This document shows positions 31,401-40,640 of a stretch of DNA of 64,000 nucleotides, piece by piece. A model generated the notes under the pieces. It did not search any database and was not told the origin of the DNA. It saw nothing but the letters and a program-made list of their open reading frames with translations. Made by a program: the position numbers and the translations under genes. Every line of letters begins with the position of its first letter. Positions within the stretch are counted from its first letter, which is position 1. The stretch comes from Brachionus manjavacas (lineage: Eukaryota; Rotifera; Eurotatoria; Ploima; Brachionidae), in assembly GCA_019054805.1 (NCBI GenBank), contig JAHQIY010000011.1, forward strand, positions 1,865,001-1,929,000, read 5' to 3'.

Positions 31401-34386
31401 TATAAAAATCATCAAAGGTGTTCATTTTTTTAAAATTTTTTAAGAAAAAATATAGATATTTTATAGAAAAAGTTATTTTCATTAAATTGTTGATTTATTC
31501 GGCCATTTCCTTTTTCTTCAAGAACAAGTATTTTGAAACTTTCTTTTAAAAATAAATTTAAAAATTTTTTTTAGCATTCTTTTCAAAAAAAATTCCATTC
31601 AAAAAAAGATTATTTTAAATTTAACTCCGTAGATATAATTAAATTTACAATTTTTTTTAAAGCTATCGACTGCGGAGAACCCCCTTTTGTTAAAAATTCC
31701 ATTCTTAACTACAACTCAACACGCTTCAACAAAAAAGTCCACTATTCGTGCATTGACCCGAAATTTTACATAGAAAAAGATGATTCTATTACTTGCCAAT
31801 CTGATGGAAGATGGTCCAAACCAGCCCCAAATTGTGTGGAAAAAAAATGTACTTTAGACAAAACAGAGTATAGCAAGACCATTTATAATCTATTTACTTC
31901 AAACCCTTCAATAAATATACCTTTTGGTGATAGCTTTAATTATTCAATAGATAGCACTGTAAAAATAATGTGTTCTACAGGCTTCATATTAACTGAAGGC
32001 TACAATGAAATACTGTGTCAATTTAATCATGAAAATCAATCAGTTTCATGGAACCGTAGGCCGCCAAAATGCCGCAAAGAAAATTTATGCCCGCTAGTTA
32101 GTCCACCTGTGAATGGTGTCATAAATTCGGACAAAAAACAAATGCCACACGGCTATCCAGTAAACACAACAATTGAATTAAAGTGTTTATTTGGTTTTGA
32201 GATTAAAGGAAATAAATATTTGACTTGCAATGAAACAGCAAAGAAATTTGAAGATAGAATTGTCTATGAGGCAAAATGGTCGCGCGAAGAGACTGGCTAT
32301 TGTGAGCCAGTAAGCAACGGAATTGTGAATGACAGGGTTTGTAGCGTTGACTCTTTTGAAGCTGATATATTTAACCAAACAAATGGAAAGTATGTTTTAG
32401 ATGAGAGTATTATTTTGTATTCCTGTAAATCAAATCCTTTGGTTCAATATTTGGCCAAATGTGTCAATGGAAGTTTTATTATGCAAATAGAATGTAATGA
32501 TAAAAGTAGTTATTTCTATTTTTGTTAAATTAATTTTTTAATTATTTTTTTTTTAAAGTTGCTAAGAATTCTTGCTTAGCGCCACCCAAGTTATTATATG
32601 GTTATAGTAAGTACAGTTCCACAAAGCATGGTAGTAAAGTATTGTACCAGTGTTTAAATGGCTATGAGTTATCGAAAGGCAATGATGAACTTAAATGTAT
32701 TAATGGTGAATGGGTTGGATCATTGCCTATATGTACAAAAGGTAATTGGTAATTTTTTTAAAATTTCTTAGCTAATTATTTGAGTTGAAAAGTAATTTAA
32801 AAATTTATTTTTTTTAAAGAAGTTAGTTTTTAAAAAATTTTAGCCTATATTATTATGGCTTCGGGAGCCATTTTCTCCTACAGTGCTTTTAATTTACATG
32901 GTTCTTAGAGAAATGTGTGTAATTTTACGTAATCTTACACTATCTTAGACACAAAATCTGATGCAAAATTACATCAATATCCGTATGACACTGTAAATTT
33001 GATTTCGGCCAAAAAATTGGCAGCTTTTGCTTTTTTTGATTTTTAATAAAATTTAATAATTTTTTTATTTTTCAAACAAAAAAATTTTTTAAATTTTTTC
33101 TTACAAAATATTTTAATTTATTACAATATTTGTTGTATTTTTTTGTAATTATTGCAAAAATTTATTATTTCCTGAAAGAAATAATAAGATAAGTTAAAAA
33201 ATTTCAAATATCGTGTCTTACAGATATTGATGTAATTTTACGTAATCTTCCATCAGATTTTGTGTCTAAGAAAGTATAAGATTACGTAAAATTACACAAA
33301 TTTCTGTAAGAACCATTTAAAATAAAAGCACTGTAGTTTGAAATTAAAAATGCTAAGGGGTTCCAAATTTTAAAGGTATATTCAAGAATTTTTAATTCCG
33401 TTTAAGATCATTACACCAAGATCACTGTCTATACTCATTTTTTCCAAATTGAGAATAATTTTTAAAAATTTTAAAGAAGATTGAAAAATAGCAAAACCCT
33501 ATCGTATATTTTTAGATCGAAAACAAAATTTTTTTTTATTTTTAATTCATTTGGGGTTCATTGAATATTGTTATTTTTAGATTCTCTAAAACTTCCCTTG
33601 AAATTAATATAATAATTTATTAAACTGACCAAATCCCTAGAAAATCAATAAAAAAAAATAAAATAAATTTTATCCGCGGCTCGGTTTGCCAATGCTAATT
33701 AAAGGGGTATATAAATTCAACTATTTTTATTTGCTTCATATCAGTAAAATTAAAAATCGGAAATTCTTGAGATTCACATCAAATTATTCAAAATAATTAA
33801 CTTTAGAATTGAATTTAATTTTTTAAATAAAGTTTTATGCAAAAAAATCACAATTATTAAATATTAATATTTTTTAATTCCAGTCAATTGTGCATTTCCA
33901 GGCTATTTGGAAAATGGAAAAATTTTCTATGTCGGAACTTTGGCCGAATATACTTACCATCCATATATGAGCAATCTTGGTCAAAATAAACAAATACGGT
34001 ATGAATGTGACAAAAGCTTTAAGCTTATGGGACCAAATGGTTCAACTTGTATCAATGGTAACTGGAAGCCAAATATTAAATTAGTAAAATGCGTCAAGGA
34101 CAATCACTTGTCTGAAATCAATCTAAAGGACACACTAAAAACAGAATTAGATGAGAACATGATTTCAATTGGACTGAAGAATGAACGTAAAGCGAAAAGC
34201 TTGTTTAGGTCAAATGCTCAACGAAGATTGAAGCTGAGGCGACTGAGAAACAGAAATCATATGAGACAGAGGTTTGGTCGAAGGAGAAAATTTTCCAATG
34301 CAACTCGTTTATCTAGACCAAAATTTTTGATAAGAAGAAGATTTAGAAAATTTCGAGTTACTCGCTTGCCAATTAATAAAAATTAA
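22438..34386 (+). CDS. Secreted protein with nine sushi (CCP) domains and an Arg-rich tail
   Basis: Seven exons, all joined in phase 1: 22438-22507, 26481-26693, 26732-26929, 29878-30249, 31663-32505, 32559-32741, 33884-34386; 793 residues. Residues 1-23 are a signal peptide (IYLIFILFNITLSLY). Residues about 48-92 are a Cys-rich module (KCFRRCQSDADCKGSKRRC then LCDGECGLSC) that recalls WAP-like folds, but this is tentative. Sushi domains follow: one in exon 3, two in exon 4, four in exon 5, one each in exons 6 and 7. Each has four Cys and most keep the Trp before Cys4 (GRWSD, SKWTG, GRWSK, GEWVG, GNWKP); the fourth in exon 5 lacks it. The last 60 or so residues are extremely Arg-rich. Sushi proteins act in complement-like recognition, adhesion or receptor clustering. 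No membrane anchor is visible. Phase 1-1 module exons fit growth by exon shuffling. Splice sites were chosen by frame and consensus. AATAAA at 34418-34423. Confidence 0.85.
22546..22806. mobile_element. hAT-type MITE, family A copy 1
   Basis: A 261 bp element in sushi-gene intron 1. Ends are TAGACTTGTTTTTAAGTCAC and its near-perfect inverted partner (C in place of the first T). The flanks TTTTAGTG (22538-22545) and TTTTAGTA (22807-22814) form an 8 bp target duplication with one mismatch. The interior is itself palindromic and full of AAGTC repeats. It starts only 39 bases after the exon 1 donor site. Confidence 0.85.
23209..23838. mobile_element. Foldback element, ends ACGGGTRTT
   Basis: The two arms (ACGGGTATTCAAAAAAGAATG at the left and the complement of ACGGGTGTTGAAAAAAGAATG at the right) match over about 110 bases, including TTTAACCAAATTTTGTTCAG and TTTTGTATCATCTAATAATT. 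The interior is non-coding. The target duplication is unclear. It lies in sushi-gene intron 1. Confidence 0.7.
24080..24460. mobile_element. Foldback family X, copy 1
   Basis: Shares with copies at 28165-28560 and 30740-31200 a core of about 60 bases containing AGCATATCCGAATCC followed by a GC-richer stretch (GGCTCGGCCCTCGATCCCG here). Flanking arms hold AACAAAAAGGA-type words. All three copies are in the same orientation in introns of the same gene. This copy is the most diverged and its outer ends are only roughly placed. Confidence 0.5.
24607..24952. mobile_element. Nested inverted-repeat elements
   Basis: Outer arms (CAGGTTTTGTGAAGTTCA at the left, TTCACAAAACCCTC at the right) continue into GAACAGAA on both sides. 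Inside, at about 24692-24866, a second pair (TTTGTGAATACAACA against TGTTGCATTCACAGAA) marks another small element. No convincing target duplication was found. The CAGG start would fit a hAT-type element. Confidence 0.45.
24955..26475. other. Remainder of sushi-gene intron 1
   Basis: AT-rich, no coding frame. A segment around 25150-25330 has degraded words of the TTACC/GGTAA kind seen in the foldback element at 12639 and may be a decayed relative. Confidence 0.35.
28165..28560. mobile_element. Foldback family X, copy 2
   Basis: Ends share ATAGACAATG in inverted orientation (28173 onwards and about 28548-28557). The arms pair through repeated TTTCTGTACTTTTTGTAC and GGCCCTGTTCCTTTTTGTAC words and their complements. 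The core AGCATACCCGAATCCC and a GC-rich run (GGCTCCGCCCCGGACCCCG) is conserved with copies 1 and 3. It lies inside the larger element at 27610-29309. Confidence 0.7.
28613..28892. mobile_element. Foldback related to family X
   Basis: Left arm AAAGTGTTCTTTTGTGTCC and right arm ACAAAAGGACACTTTTTT are complementary. The interior carries the CGCCCCGGACCCC segment of family X. It is shorter than the other copies and probably a deletion derivative. Confidence 0.5.
29060..29250 (+). mobile_element. LINE 3'-end-like repeat with terminal hairpin
   Basis: A perfect hairpin GCAAGC-TC-GCTTGC at 29211-29224 is followed by TGTAGC and an ATTATTAT tail. The same order (hairpin with GCAAGC/GCTTGC stem, TGTAGC, ATT-type tail) ends the minus-strand LINE copy at 45340-46045. 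No reverse-transcriptase residues are readable upstream. The open minus-strand frame across it (29070-29264) is taken as chance. Confidence 0.45.
30740..31200. mobile_element. Foldback family X, copy 3
   Basis: Located in sushi-gene intron 4. The left arm has three successive TTCCTTTTTGTACTT blocks. The core has AGCATATCCGAATCCC. The right arm has ACAAAAAGGAACAGGGCC, complementary to the left arm. The orientation of the core matches copies 1 and 2. The outer left end is diffuse. Confidence 0.6.
32881..33333. mobile_element. Tc1-type foldback MITE, copy 2
   Basis: A 453 bp element in sushi-gene intron 6 with ends CAGTGCTTTTA and TAAAAGCACTG, flanked by TA at 32879-32880 and 33334-33335. Arms pair for about 130 bases (GGTTCTTA-AGAAAT, TGTGTAATTTTACGTAATCTTA, AGACACAAAATCTGATG). 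It has the same ends as the element at 8763-9286, so they are one family. Confidence 0.88.
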
Positions 34387-34549
34387 TTTTAATTTATTTT
34401 TTTCCAATTTGTTTGTAAATAAAGAATTTTTTCATAATTTTTTTGTCTAAAATTTATTCAGGTTAGACGATTTTTCTATTTTAGATTTTATAAATTTCTC
34501 TTATCTTTTAAGAAAATTATTATTTTTTTCTTTAATATTTTAAATGATA

Positions 34550-34960
34550 CCAATGTCTTTGTAAGAAATGCATCCCCAGATACCGGCTGAACCTCCACCG
34601 TTTTGTAACTTTGGTGCACAGAACTTCGGCTGAAACTTCTCATTTTTAAACCTCTTTACTATTCTCTTGATTTGCGATTAAAGACTTAAAAATTGGACTC
34701 GTCACTGAAAATAACTCTGGACCATCAACTGTCCAATTAAGTCTCTGTTTACACCATGTATATTTTTTTTGTCTATCTTCTATTTTTTTTCTCTTCATCG
34801 TTTTTTATTTGAATAGACACATTTTGGAGATACACCTTACAGCTTGGCTATCTCATTTTGCTAGACTCACGATCTGCCATTTTAATGGGCTTTACACATA
34901 TTTTTTGGCAAAAAAAAGATTCTTTGGTAATGTTATTTTTTATTTATTTGTTTTCTGTTT
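34550..34960 (-). pseudogene. Tc1-like transposase relic
   Basis: Minus-strand frames show RLNWTVDGPELFSVTSPIFK, a decayed form of the first catalytic Asp block (W-VLFSDES-F), then after a shift EKFQPKFCAPKLQNGGGSAG and IWGCISYKDIGI. GGGS-MVWGCIS is a diagnostic Tc1 motif. The catalytic Asp is lost and stops occur, so it is dead. It lies just downstream of the sushi gene. Confidence 0.75.
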
Positions 34961-34964
34961 CGAG

Positions 34965-35700
34965 CTAGGTTATTATTATAAATAAAGTTTGGGATGGTTG
35001 TTGGAAATGGAACTAAGCCCTTAATTTCAACCACTTGCTTGAATTACCACATTTGAAAAAAAAGTTCATGATAGAATAAAGTGTTATAACCTAAATTTAA
35101 TGCCATGTTAAAATTGAGTTACAAACAATTACAATATTATTTTCAACAGCTACAGTAGTTATTATTTTCTAGTCATAATTTTTCTTTTATAAATGCTTGT
35201 TTTTCACTTACACGTTTCAGATTCTAATTTATTTCAAATAAAGATTTATCCTTAAAAAGTTGTTTTTTTTATTGTTTGGTCTCTCAACCACAGCATGGCG
35301 GGAGTTATTAAATTAATACTCGTATATGCACATAAGAATAATAAACAAAAAACCATGTTTATTACAACTTGATAAATTTATTTTTTTTTAATTCCTTCAG
35401 AATAAATTGTAAAAAAAAATAAAAATCAAAATAAAGTAAAGAAAGCTAAAATAAAATTTAAACTAAGTTAAAAAGGCGAATATTGAAAAAGGGTGTTACA
35501 TGTGGCATATGGATTTGGAGAGCATTTAAATTAGGACGTTAATTACCAGTACTTTGAAAATAACTAACAAGTTGAAAATAATTAGTTTGTGTTTATTTTC
35601 ATTAGTTTAATTTCAAAATAATTTTTCTAATACAACTTTAATTACTAAATATTCAAAAAAAATTCATAAAAAATATATTATTTAATATGAAAAGTTTTGA
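34965..35700. other. AT-rich spacer
   Basis: No gene recognised. Poly-A and AATAAA-like words are frequent but not tied to a gene. Confidence 0.35.
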
Positions 35701-35709
35701 ACTTCGATA

Positions 35710-36640
35710 ATGAGTGTTGAAAACTCAAAATTTCTTATGCTGGCCGTAAGTCAGATTAAGTTAAACGACTAAGTGACCATGCAAAAAAGAGTATTCCTAG
35801 TAGACAGTCGGAAGAGCGAAAACAAATTAATCGACGTTAATGTTAATCATATTTTATTCGAAGATGGTGAAGAAGAAGAAGATGATGGTGTTGATGATGA
35901 TGATGGAGACGGTGAGAATGTACATGGATTAATTAGTTTTGGATACGGTCAAGACAAACCGGTCCATTACACGGACGGTTTTTTGCGGTCATTTGGCCGG
36001 TCATGCGGTCTAATTTTTGGACCGCCAAAATAAACGGTCCAAAATATACGGGCGGTCAAAAATACTTAAATTGATATTTTTTTTCGAAAAAATGTTTTTA
36101 ATTTTTAACAAAATAAGATATTAAAATGATAAAAAAGTAAAAAAATTTTCTCAATTTATTTTAAAAAGTTTTTTAAGATTTTTTTTTTATCTTTCAAAAT
36201 TTTATTAAAAATTTAGTGACCGCCCACTTAAAGGTCATCCGGCAGACATGGTCACTGTTTCTGATAATTTGGCCGGTTAAGTGTCCGCTAGTACGGATCC
36301 CTACACTATATTAATAGAAAAAGAGCAAAATATGCTTATTCAAAACAAGAAGATTTTTTAAATCTAGACGCCGCTTTAACTAGACTAAAAGAATCTAATT
36401 GGAATTTTCAACGTGATCGTACAACTAGAGAGGGCTTAAAAAATTGCTCTATTTTTACTGATGGTAAAAGCTGTCCATAAATAATGTAACTAATAAATTA
36501 TTACACAATTTTGATGAGGTTAATCAAAAATCAGCTACTATGCCATTGAAGAATAATGATATTCCAATCGCTCCGAAACCTAAAGCTGGCAGACCGGTCA
36601 AGGCCAAAAAGTGCTTAGTTCGTCAATAATTTGTTTTTCT
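35710..36640 (+). pseudogene. Unknown protein relic interrupted by a small inverted-repeat element
   Basis: An open stretch from 35773 codes for a basic segment (VDSRKSENKLIDVNVN) and then an acidic run of Glu/Asp. It runs into a GC-richer element. Beyond it, at 36310-36480, a frame reads DFLNLDAALTRLKESNWNFQ and RDRTTREGLKNCSIFTDGK before a stop. After a one-base shift another frame ends IAPKPKAGRPVKAKKCLVRQ and a stop at about 36630. The AT-hook tail resembles that at 3127-3513. These look like pieces of one transposon protein, possibly with a FLYWCH-like segment, but that is a guess. Confidence 0.35.
35941..36300. mobile_element. Small element with GGCCGG-rich inverted ends
   Basis: Left end GGATACGGTCAAGACAAACC and right end (complement of GGATCCGTACTAGCGGACAC) are imperfect inverted repeats that continue into CCGGTC/GACCGG and GCGGTCA words. 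It is distinctly richer in G and C than its surroundings. No clear target duplication. Confidence 0.5.
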
Positions 36641-36644
36641 TAAT

Positions 36645-37865
36645 TTTTTTTTATAAGTTGCTCATTCATTATTGATTATTTTATACAAAAATAAATAAAA
36701 TTTAACAAAAAAAATTATTTTAAACAAAATTCTCAAAAAAAGTAAATATTTTCTCTTTAAATTAAGCGGTTCAAGAGCACAATTAATTCAAAATTAAGAG
36801 ATTTTATTTTTAAATTTTCATAGGAAGTTTTTTCATCATAAATATTTAAGAGTTAATTATATTTTTATGCCGAGAGTGAAATATCAAATTGTAGAAAAAA
36901 AACTCTACAAATTGGTTTTTTTATTTTTTTCTTTTACACTCAATTTTTCGTCAAATTCAATATAGTAAAAATTTTAGATAAATAAAATAATTAATTTCTA
37001 ATTTTTGCAACATACTGTTTAATATATAAATATAGGGTTTTCAGAAAAGAAAGGTATCCCAGTTTCTATTCAATACTTTTATCTTAATTAGTTGCTCAAT
37101 AAACTTTTACAAAGTGAAAACCATTTTTTAAGAATAAATTTTGCCGCTAAAATGATATTTGTATGCGGGTGAAAAATTATTTATTGATTGAATATCTTGA
37201 TTTTTGCTATTCTAGTAAAAATGAAATAATTCAAATGCTACAAATTATATTTAAAATTTTAAAAAAACCTAAATTTTTCGAAATTTAAATCTAAAACTTG
37301 AATTCAAAATTATTAAAGCTTTGGATAAACTTTATAAAAATAAATTAAGATAATTATAATTTTTTTTTGTATTTCTCCTGAAAAATGTTACATTCTACAG
37401 GTTTGAATTTTGACCATTTTATTTATTTATTTGCTTACCTGTTTAGGGTTGGATAGACAAAAAAACACAAATAAAGAGGAAAAACATAAATTAATATAAA
37501 AAAGATTAAATAATTAAAATCATTCGAAGATTAGAGTTGGTCTTAATTCAAGAACTTAGCAACCAAATAAGCCCAAATAAGACATTTATTTCCTCTTAAT
37601 ATGACGCATCCTCAGATCATTCAAATCAAAATAATTGTATTTAATGCACGACTAAAAGTGCTTATTTGATGAAAGTACGATATATGAAAAATGAAAAATT
37701 AAAATGGGGTTCAGCCCCTCTTTACAAAGTTCTATTTATCAACAAGAGTCATAATTTTATTGAAAATGTGCTTTGCTCTGGATTGAATTTTTTATTTAAA
37801 AATAATTTCTGAATCCTGGAGTCCTAAGCTATCAGAATTGATTTTGATTTTTAGACCATGAGGAT
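36645..37865. other. AT-rich spacer
   Basis: No gene or element boundary recognised. Confidence 0.4.
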
Positions 37866-37874
37866 TAAAATCGG

Positions 37875-38726
37875 CAGAGTTGTTTAAAAGTCACAAGTCT
37901 CAAGTCAAGTCAAAGTCAAGACTTTTTTTTTTTTTTTTCAAAAGTCCCACCAAAGACTTTAAATTTTTTTTTTCAAAAAAAAGTCCAAGTCAAGACTTTT
38001 TTTTTTTTTTTTTTTCAAAAGTCCCACCAAAGACTTTAAAATTTTTTTTTCAAAAAAAAGTCCAAGTCAAAAAAAAGCGGAACATCTCTGTTGATCCAAT
38101 TTTAAAATTGAAAAAAAAACCATAAATTTTATTTTCTTTAATTTATTTTTGAAAATTGATTAAAAAAACATCCTTGAAAGATTTGAATTAATCTATTCTT
38201 TGAAATGGAATGGTTCAAAGATAAATATTTGAGACTTTGCTTACTTTTTTTAGCAAAGTTATAAAAAACTTTATAATTTTTTTATTATTCTTTGTGTTCA
38301 TCTGAAATTTTTTGAATTTTAAATCTTTTTAGTATTACAGCAACAAAAGTAACTTGTGTTTAAGTAATGAAATCAAAAAGTGTCAATTGCTCCCTTCTTA
38401 CTCCACCAGATATTATAAAATTAAATCTAGTCTAGTAATTGAAAAATATAGGCCCTTGGCAGGAAGAAGAAAATTCTATTAACAAGGAAAGAACGATTCC
38501 ATGTAGCTCAAGTCAACTAACTTTGATTGAAATTTTCTGAGATGATTGAAAGTTTAAAAAAAAAAAAAGAGCAAATAAATTTTATTTAAAAAAAAAAAAA
38601 AATTTAAAAGTCCTGACTTTTTTTTTGAAAAAAAAAATTTAAAAGTCCTGACTTGGACTTTGAAAAAAAAAAAAAAAAAAAATATTGATGACTTAGACTT
38701 TTTTTTGGGACTTTTAAACAACTCTG
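37875..38726. mobile_element. hAT-type non-autonomous element, family B
   Basis: An 852 bp element with perfect 18 bp inverted ends CAGAGTTGTTTAAAAGTC and a perfect 8 bp target duplication AAAATCGG (37867-37874 and 38727-38734). The subterminal regions are full of AAGTC words. A 74 bp unit is tandemly duplicated at the left (starting at 37917 and 37991). The centre is AT-rich and non-coding. Small open frames over the poly-T tracts (37880-38125 plus, 38554-38754 minus) are low-complexity artefacts. A lone right end of the same family occurs at about 13724. Confidence 0.9.
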
Positions 38727-38734
38727 AAAATCGG

Positions 38735-39370
38735 TAATAAAGCTTAATTTTCAAATGTTATCACCCCAATAACACATCTAAGCTTTCGCCCATCTTACTT
38801 TATTTAAAGCGTAACAAAGGATCTTGAAATTTTTAATTTTTTTATAATTTTAATTTTTATATTTTGTTATTAATAGTTTTTTTGAAATTAAGTACACAAT
38901 GATAAAAAAAACAAAAAAATGTAAAAATCTACTCAATTTTTAAAGTTAAAAATTAGTTCTGTGATTGCGAGTTTGATAACAAAAAAGTTTAATTTTTAAA
39001 TTAATAGACTTAATGAAGATTTAAATATTTTTTTAAAAAATATTAATCAAATAGTACCTATTTTTGCTATTAAAATATTAATATTATTTTTTTGAATATA
39101 TACATATATATATATATATATTAATATTAAAATAAATTTATTTTTTATTTTATTTTTTGAATTAAAACAAAATTTATTTAAATCTTAGATTTAAACAAAA
39201 AAATTATCGATTAAGATAATTTAGTTCTATAGGGCTGAAATATCGATGTCAACACCTTGTTAAGACTAATAATTATTTTTTTTTTTTCAGATAACAAAAT
39301 TCTTTCTACAAGTCAACCAGCAAAAAAAGTGAAAAAATTTAACCAGAACATTTTATTAATTTAAAAATTT
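38735..39370. other. AT-rich spacer with TA microsatellite
   Basis: A (TA)n tract lies at about 39102-39121. No gene. The 3' flank of SF3B6 begins at its right edge, with AATAAA on the minus strand at 39375-39380. Confidence 0.45.
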
Positions 39371-39400
39371 AATTTTTATTTACACTTTTTAGCAATATTT

Positions 39401-39805
39401 TTAAAGTCCAAATTTGGCTTTAGTTTTCTCAATGAGCTCTTTTTCTTTTTCTACATCAAATTTCTTGTTTGCCTTAAATAATAAATAGATAACAAACAAG
39501 TCAATTTCGATTAAACAATTTACTTTTTCTGGCTGATGATAGAGAACAACCAAATACCTATTACAAACATTAAAGCCAGATAAATGATCACAAGCATTTT
39601 TGGCGTCGAATATGTCTTCATATACAACGTATGCAGTTCCTCTTGTTTCGGCCGTATTGCCGACCCGAATTTGCCTGATTGCTCCATATTTTCCGAATAT
39701 GTCATACATTTCTTCGGATGTTATTTTATAGGGCAGATTTCTGACGAACAATATTCGGTTTACCTCTGGTGGTAATCGAACATTGGCTCTTTTTTGCATT
39801 GCCAT
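39401..39805 (-). CDS. SF3B6: Splicing factor 3B subunit 6 (SF3b14/p14)
   Basis: Two exons on the minus strand, 39805-39524 and 39472-39401, code for 117 residues (125 in human). Residues 18-23 (ILFVRN) are RNP2 and 55-62 (RGTAYVVY) are RNP1 of a single RRM; the stretch from TRGTAYVVY to [14 protein letters not shown] is nearly invariant in animals. The protein sits in the U2 snRNP SF3b complex beside the branch-point adenosine. The RNP2 aromatic that contacts the branch region in the human protein is Tyr; here it is Phe (F20). The 51 bp intron (GTAAAT...TTTAAG) is a multiple of three with no stop, so retention would add 17 mostly hydrophobic residues; splicing restores the conserved C-terminal helix. 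AATAAA (minus) at 39375-39380. Confidence 0.95.
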   Translation of the reverse strand: MAMQKRANVRLPPEVNRILFVRNLPYKITSEEMYDIFGKYGAIRQIRVGNTAETRGTAYVVYEDIFDAKNACDHLSGFNVCNRYLVVLYHQPEKVNCLIEIDLFVIYLLFKANKKFDVEKEKELIEKTKAKFGL

Positions 39806-39829
39806 TTTTTTAGATTTTCGGTTGCTTTG

Positions 39830-40640
39830 TTGATTTAGAAAATTTTCGACTTTTTAAAACTCTTTTTATATAAACATTTGAATTTTTGGTATTGGATTTA
39901 ATTTTTCTTTATGTTGACTTTTTTTTTGTCTTGAAAATTTTTCAACTATTTTAGGATTATTCGGAAAAGTTGAAAAAAAACAACATATTAAAAATTTTAA
40001 AAGTCAATTTTTTTTCTCATTTTTTTACTTAATTCTGTAAATAACTTTTTTTTATTATTTTACTCGATCGATTTTGTATGATAATTTGGCTTAACGAAAG
40101 CTTAAGCTCTTCAGACTAATCCCCTAATTAAAATTTTTATTTCTTTTTTAAATCAATTAAATCTATGAAATTAAAAAAAAATTCATACAAAATAATTAAA
40201 AAAAATTTGAAATTTTTACAGTATCAAATCAAACTCGAACAAAAAGAATTCAGATAAGATAAATGTCCAATTTTTAATTAAGTATCCGAGTCACTGCAGT
40301 CTTTTAATCTTCAAGAATTGATCATTTTGTAGCCTATATTCTGAGTATGACCAGTCTTTTGGTCTAATTTCTTGACATTAAAAAAATTCTGAAAAGCCTG
40401 TGCAATATTTCTGCCTAAAACACCGAGACCATACACTTTGAACCCGCTAGCATTGACATGCATATTGACATTAAAGTACCAAGCAAAAAAGTATTTTTAA
40501 AAAATTAGGAAAAAATTCGTATAATTTTACGAGCATTCAAAATTACTTCGTTAACTTCTAAAAGAGAAAATTTACGACTGGACATACTTAAGAAAAGATG
40601 GGAAGCACGGTCATAGATTTTATGGGGTTTTATAAATGAT
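39830..40640. other. AT-rich spacer upstream of SF3B6
   Basis: Should hold the SF3B6 promoter; no TATA box is evident. No other gene recognised. Confidence 0.4.

Noticed and set aside
37880..38754. Phe/Lys-rich frames on both strands
   Set aside because: They are produced by poly-T and AAGTC repeats inside the hAT element and have no protein character.
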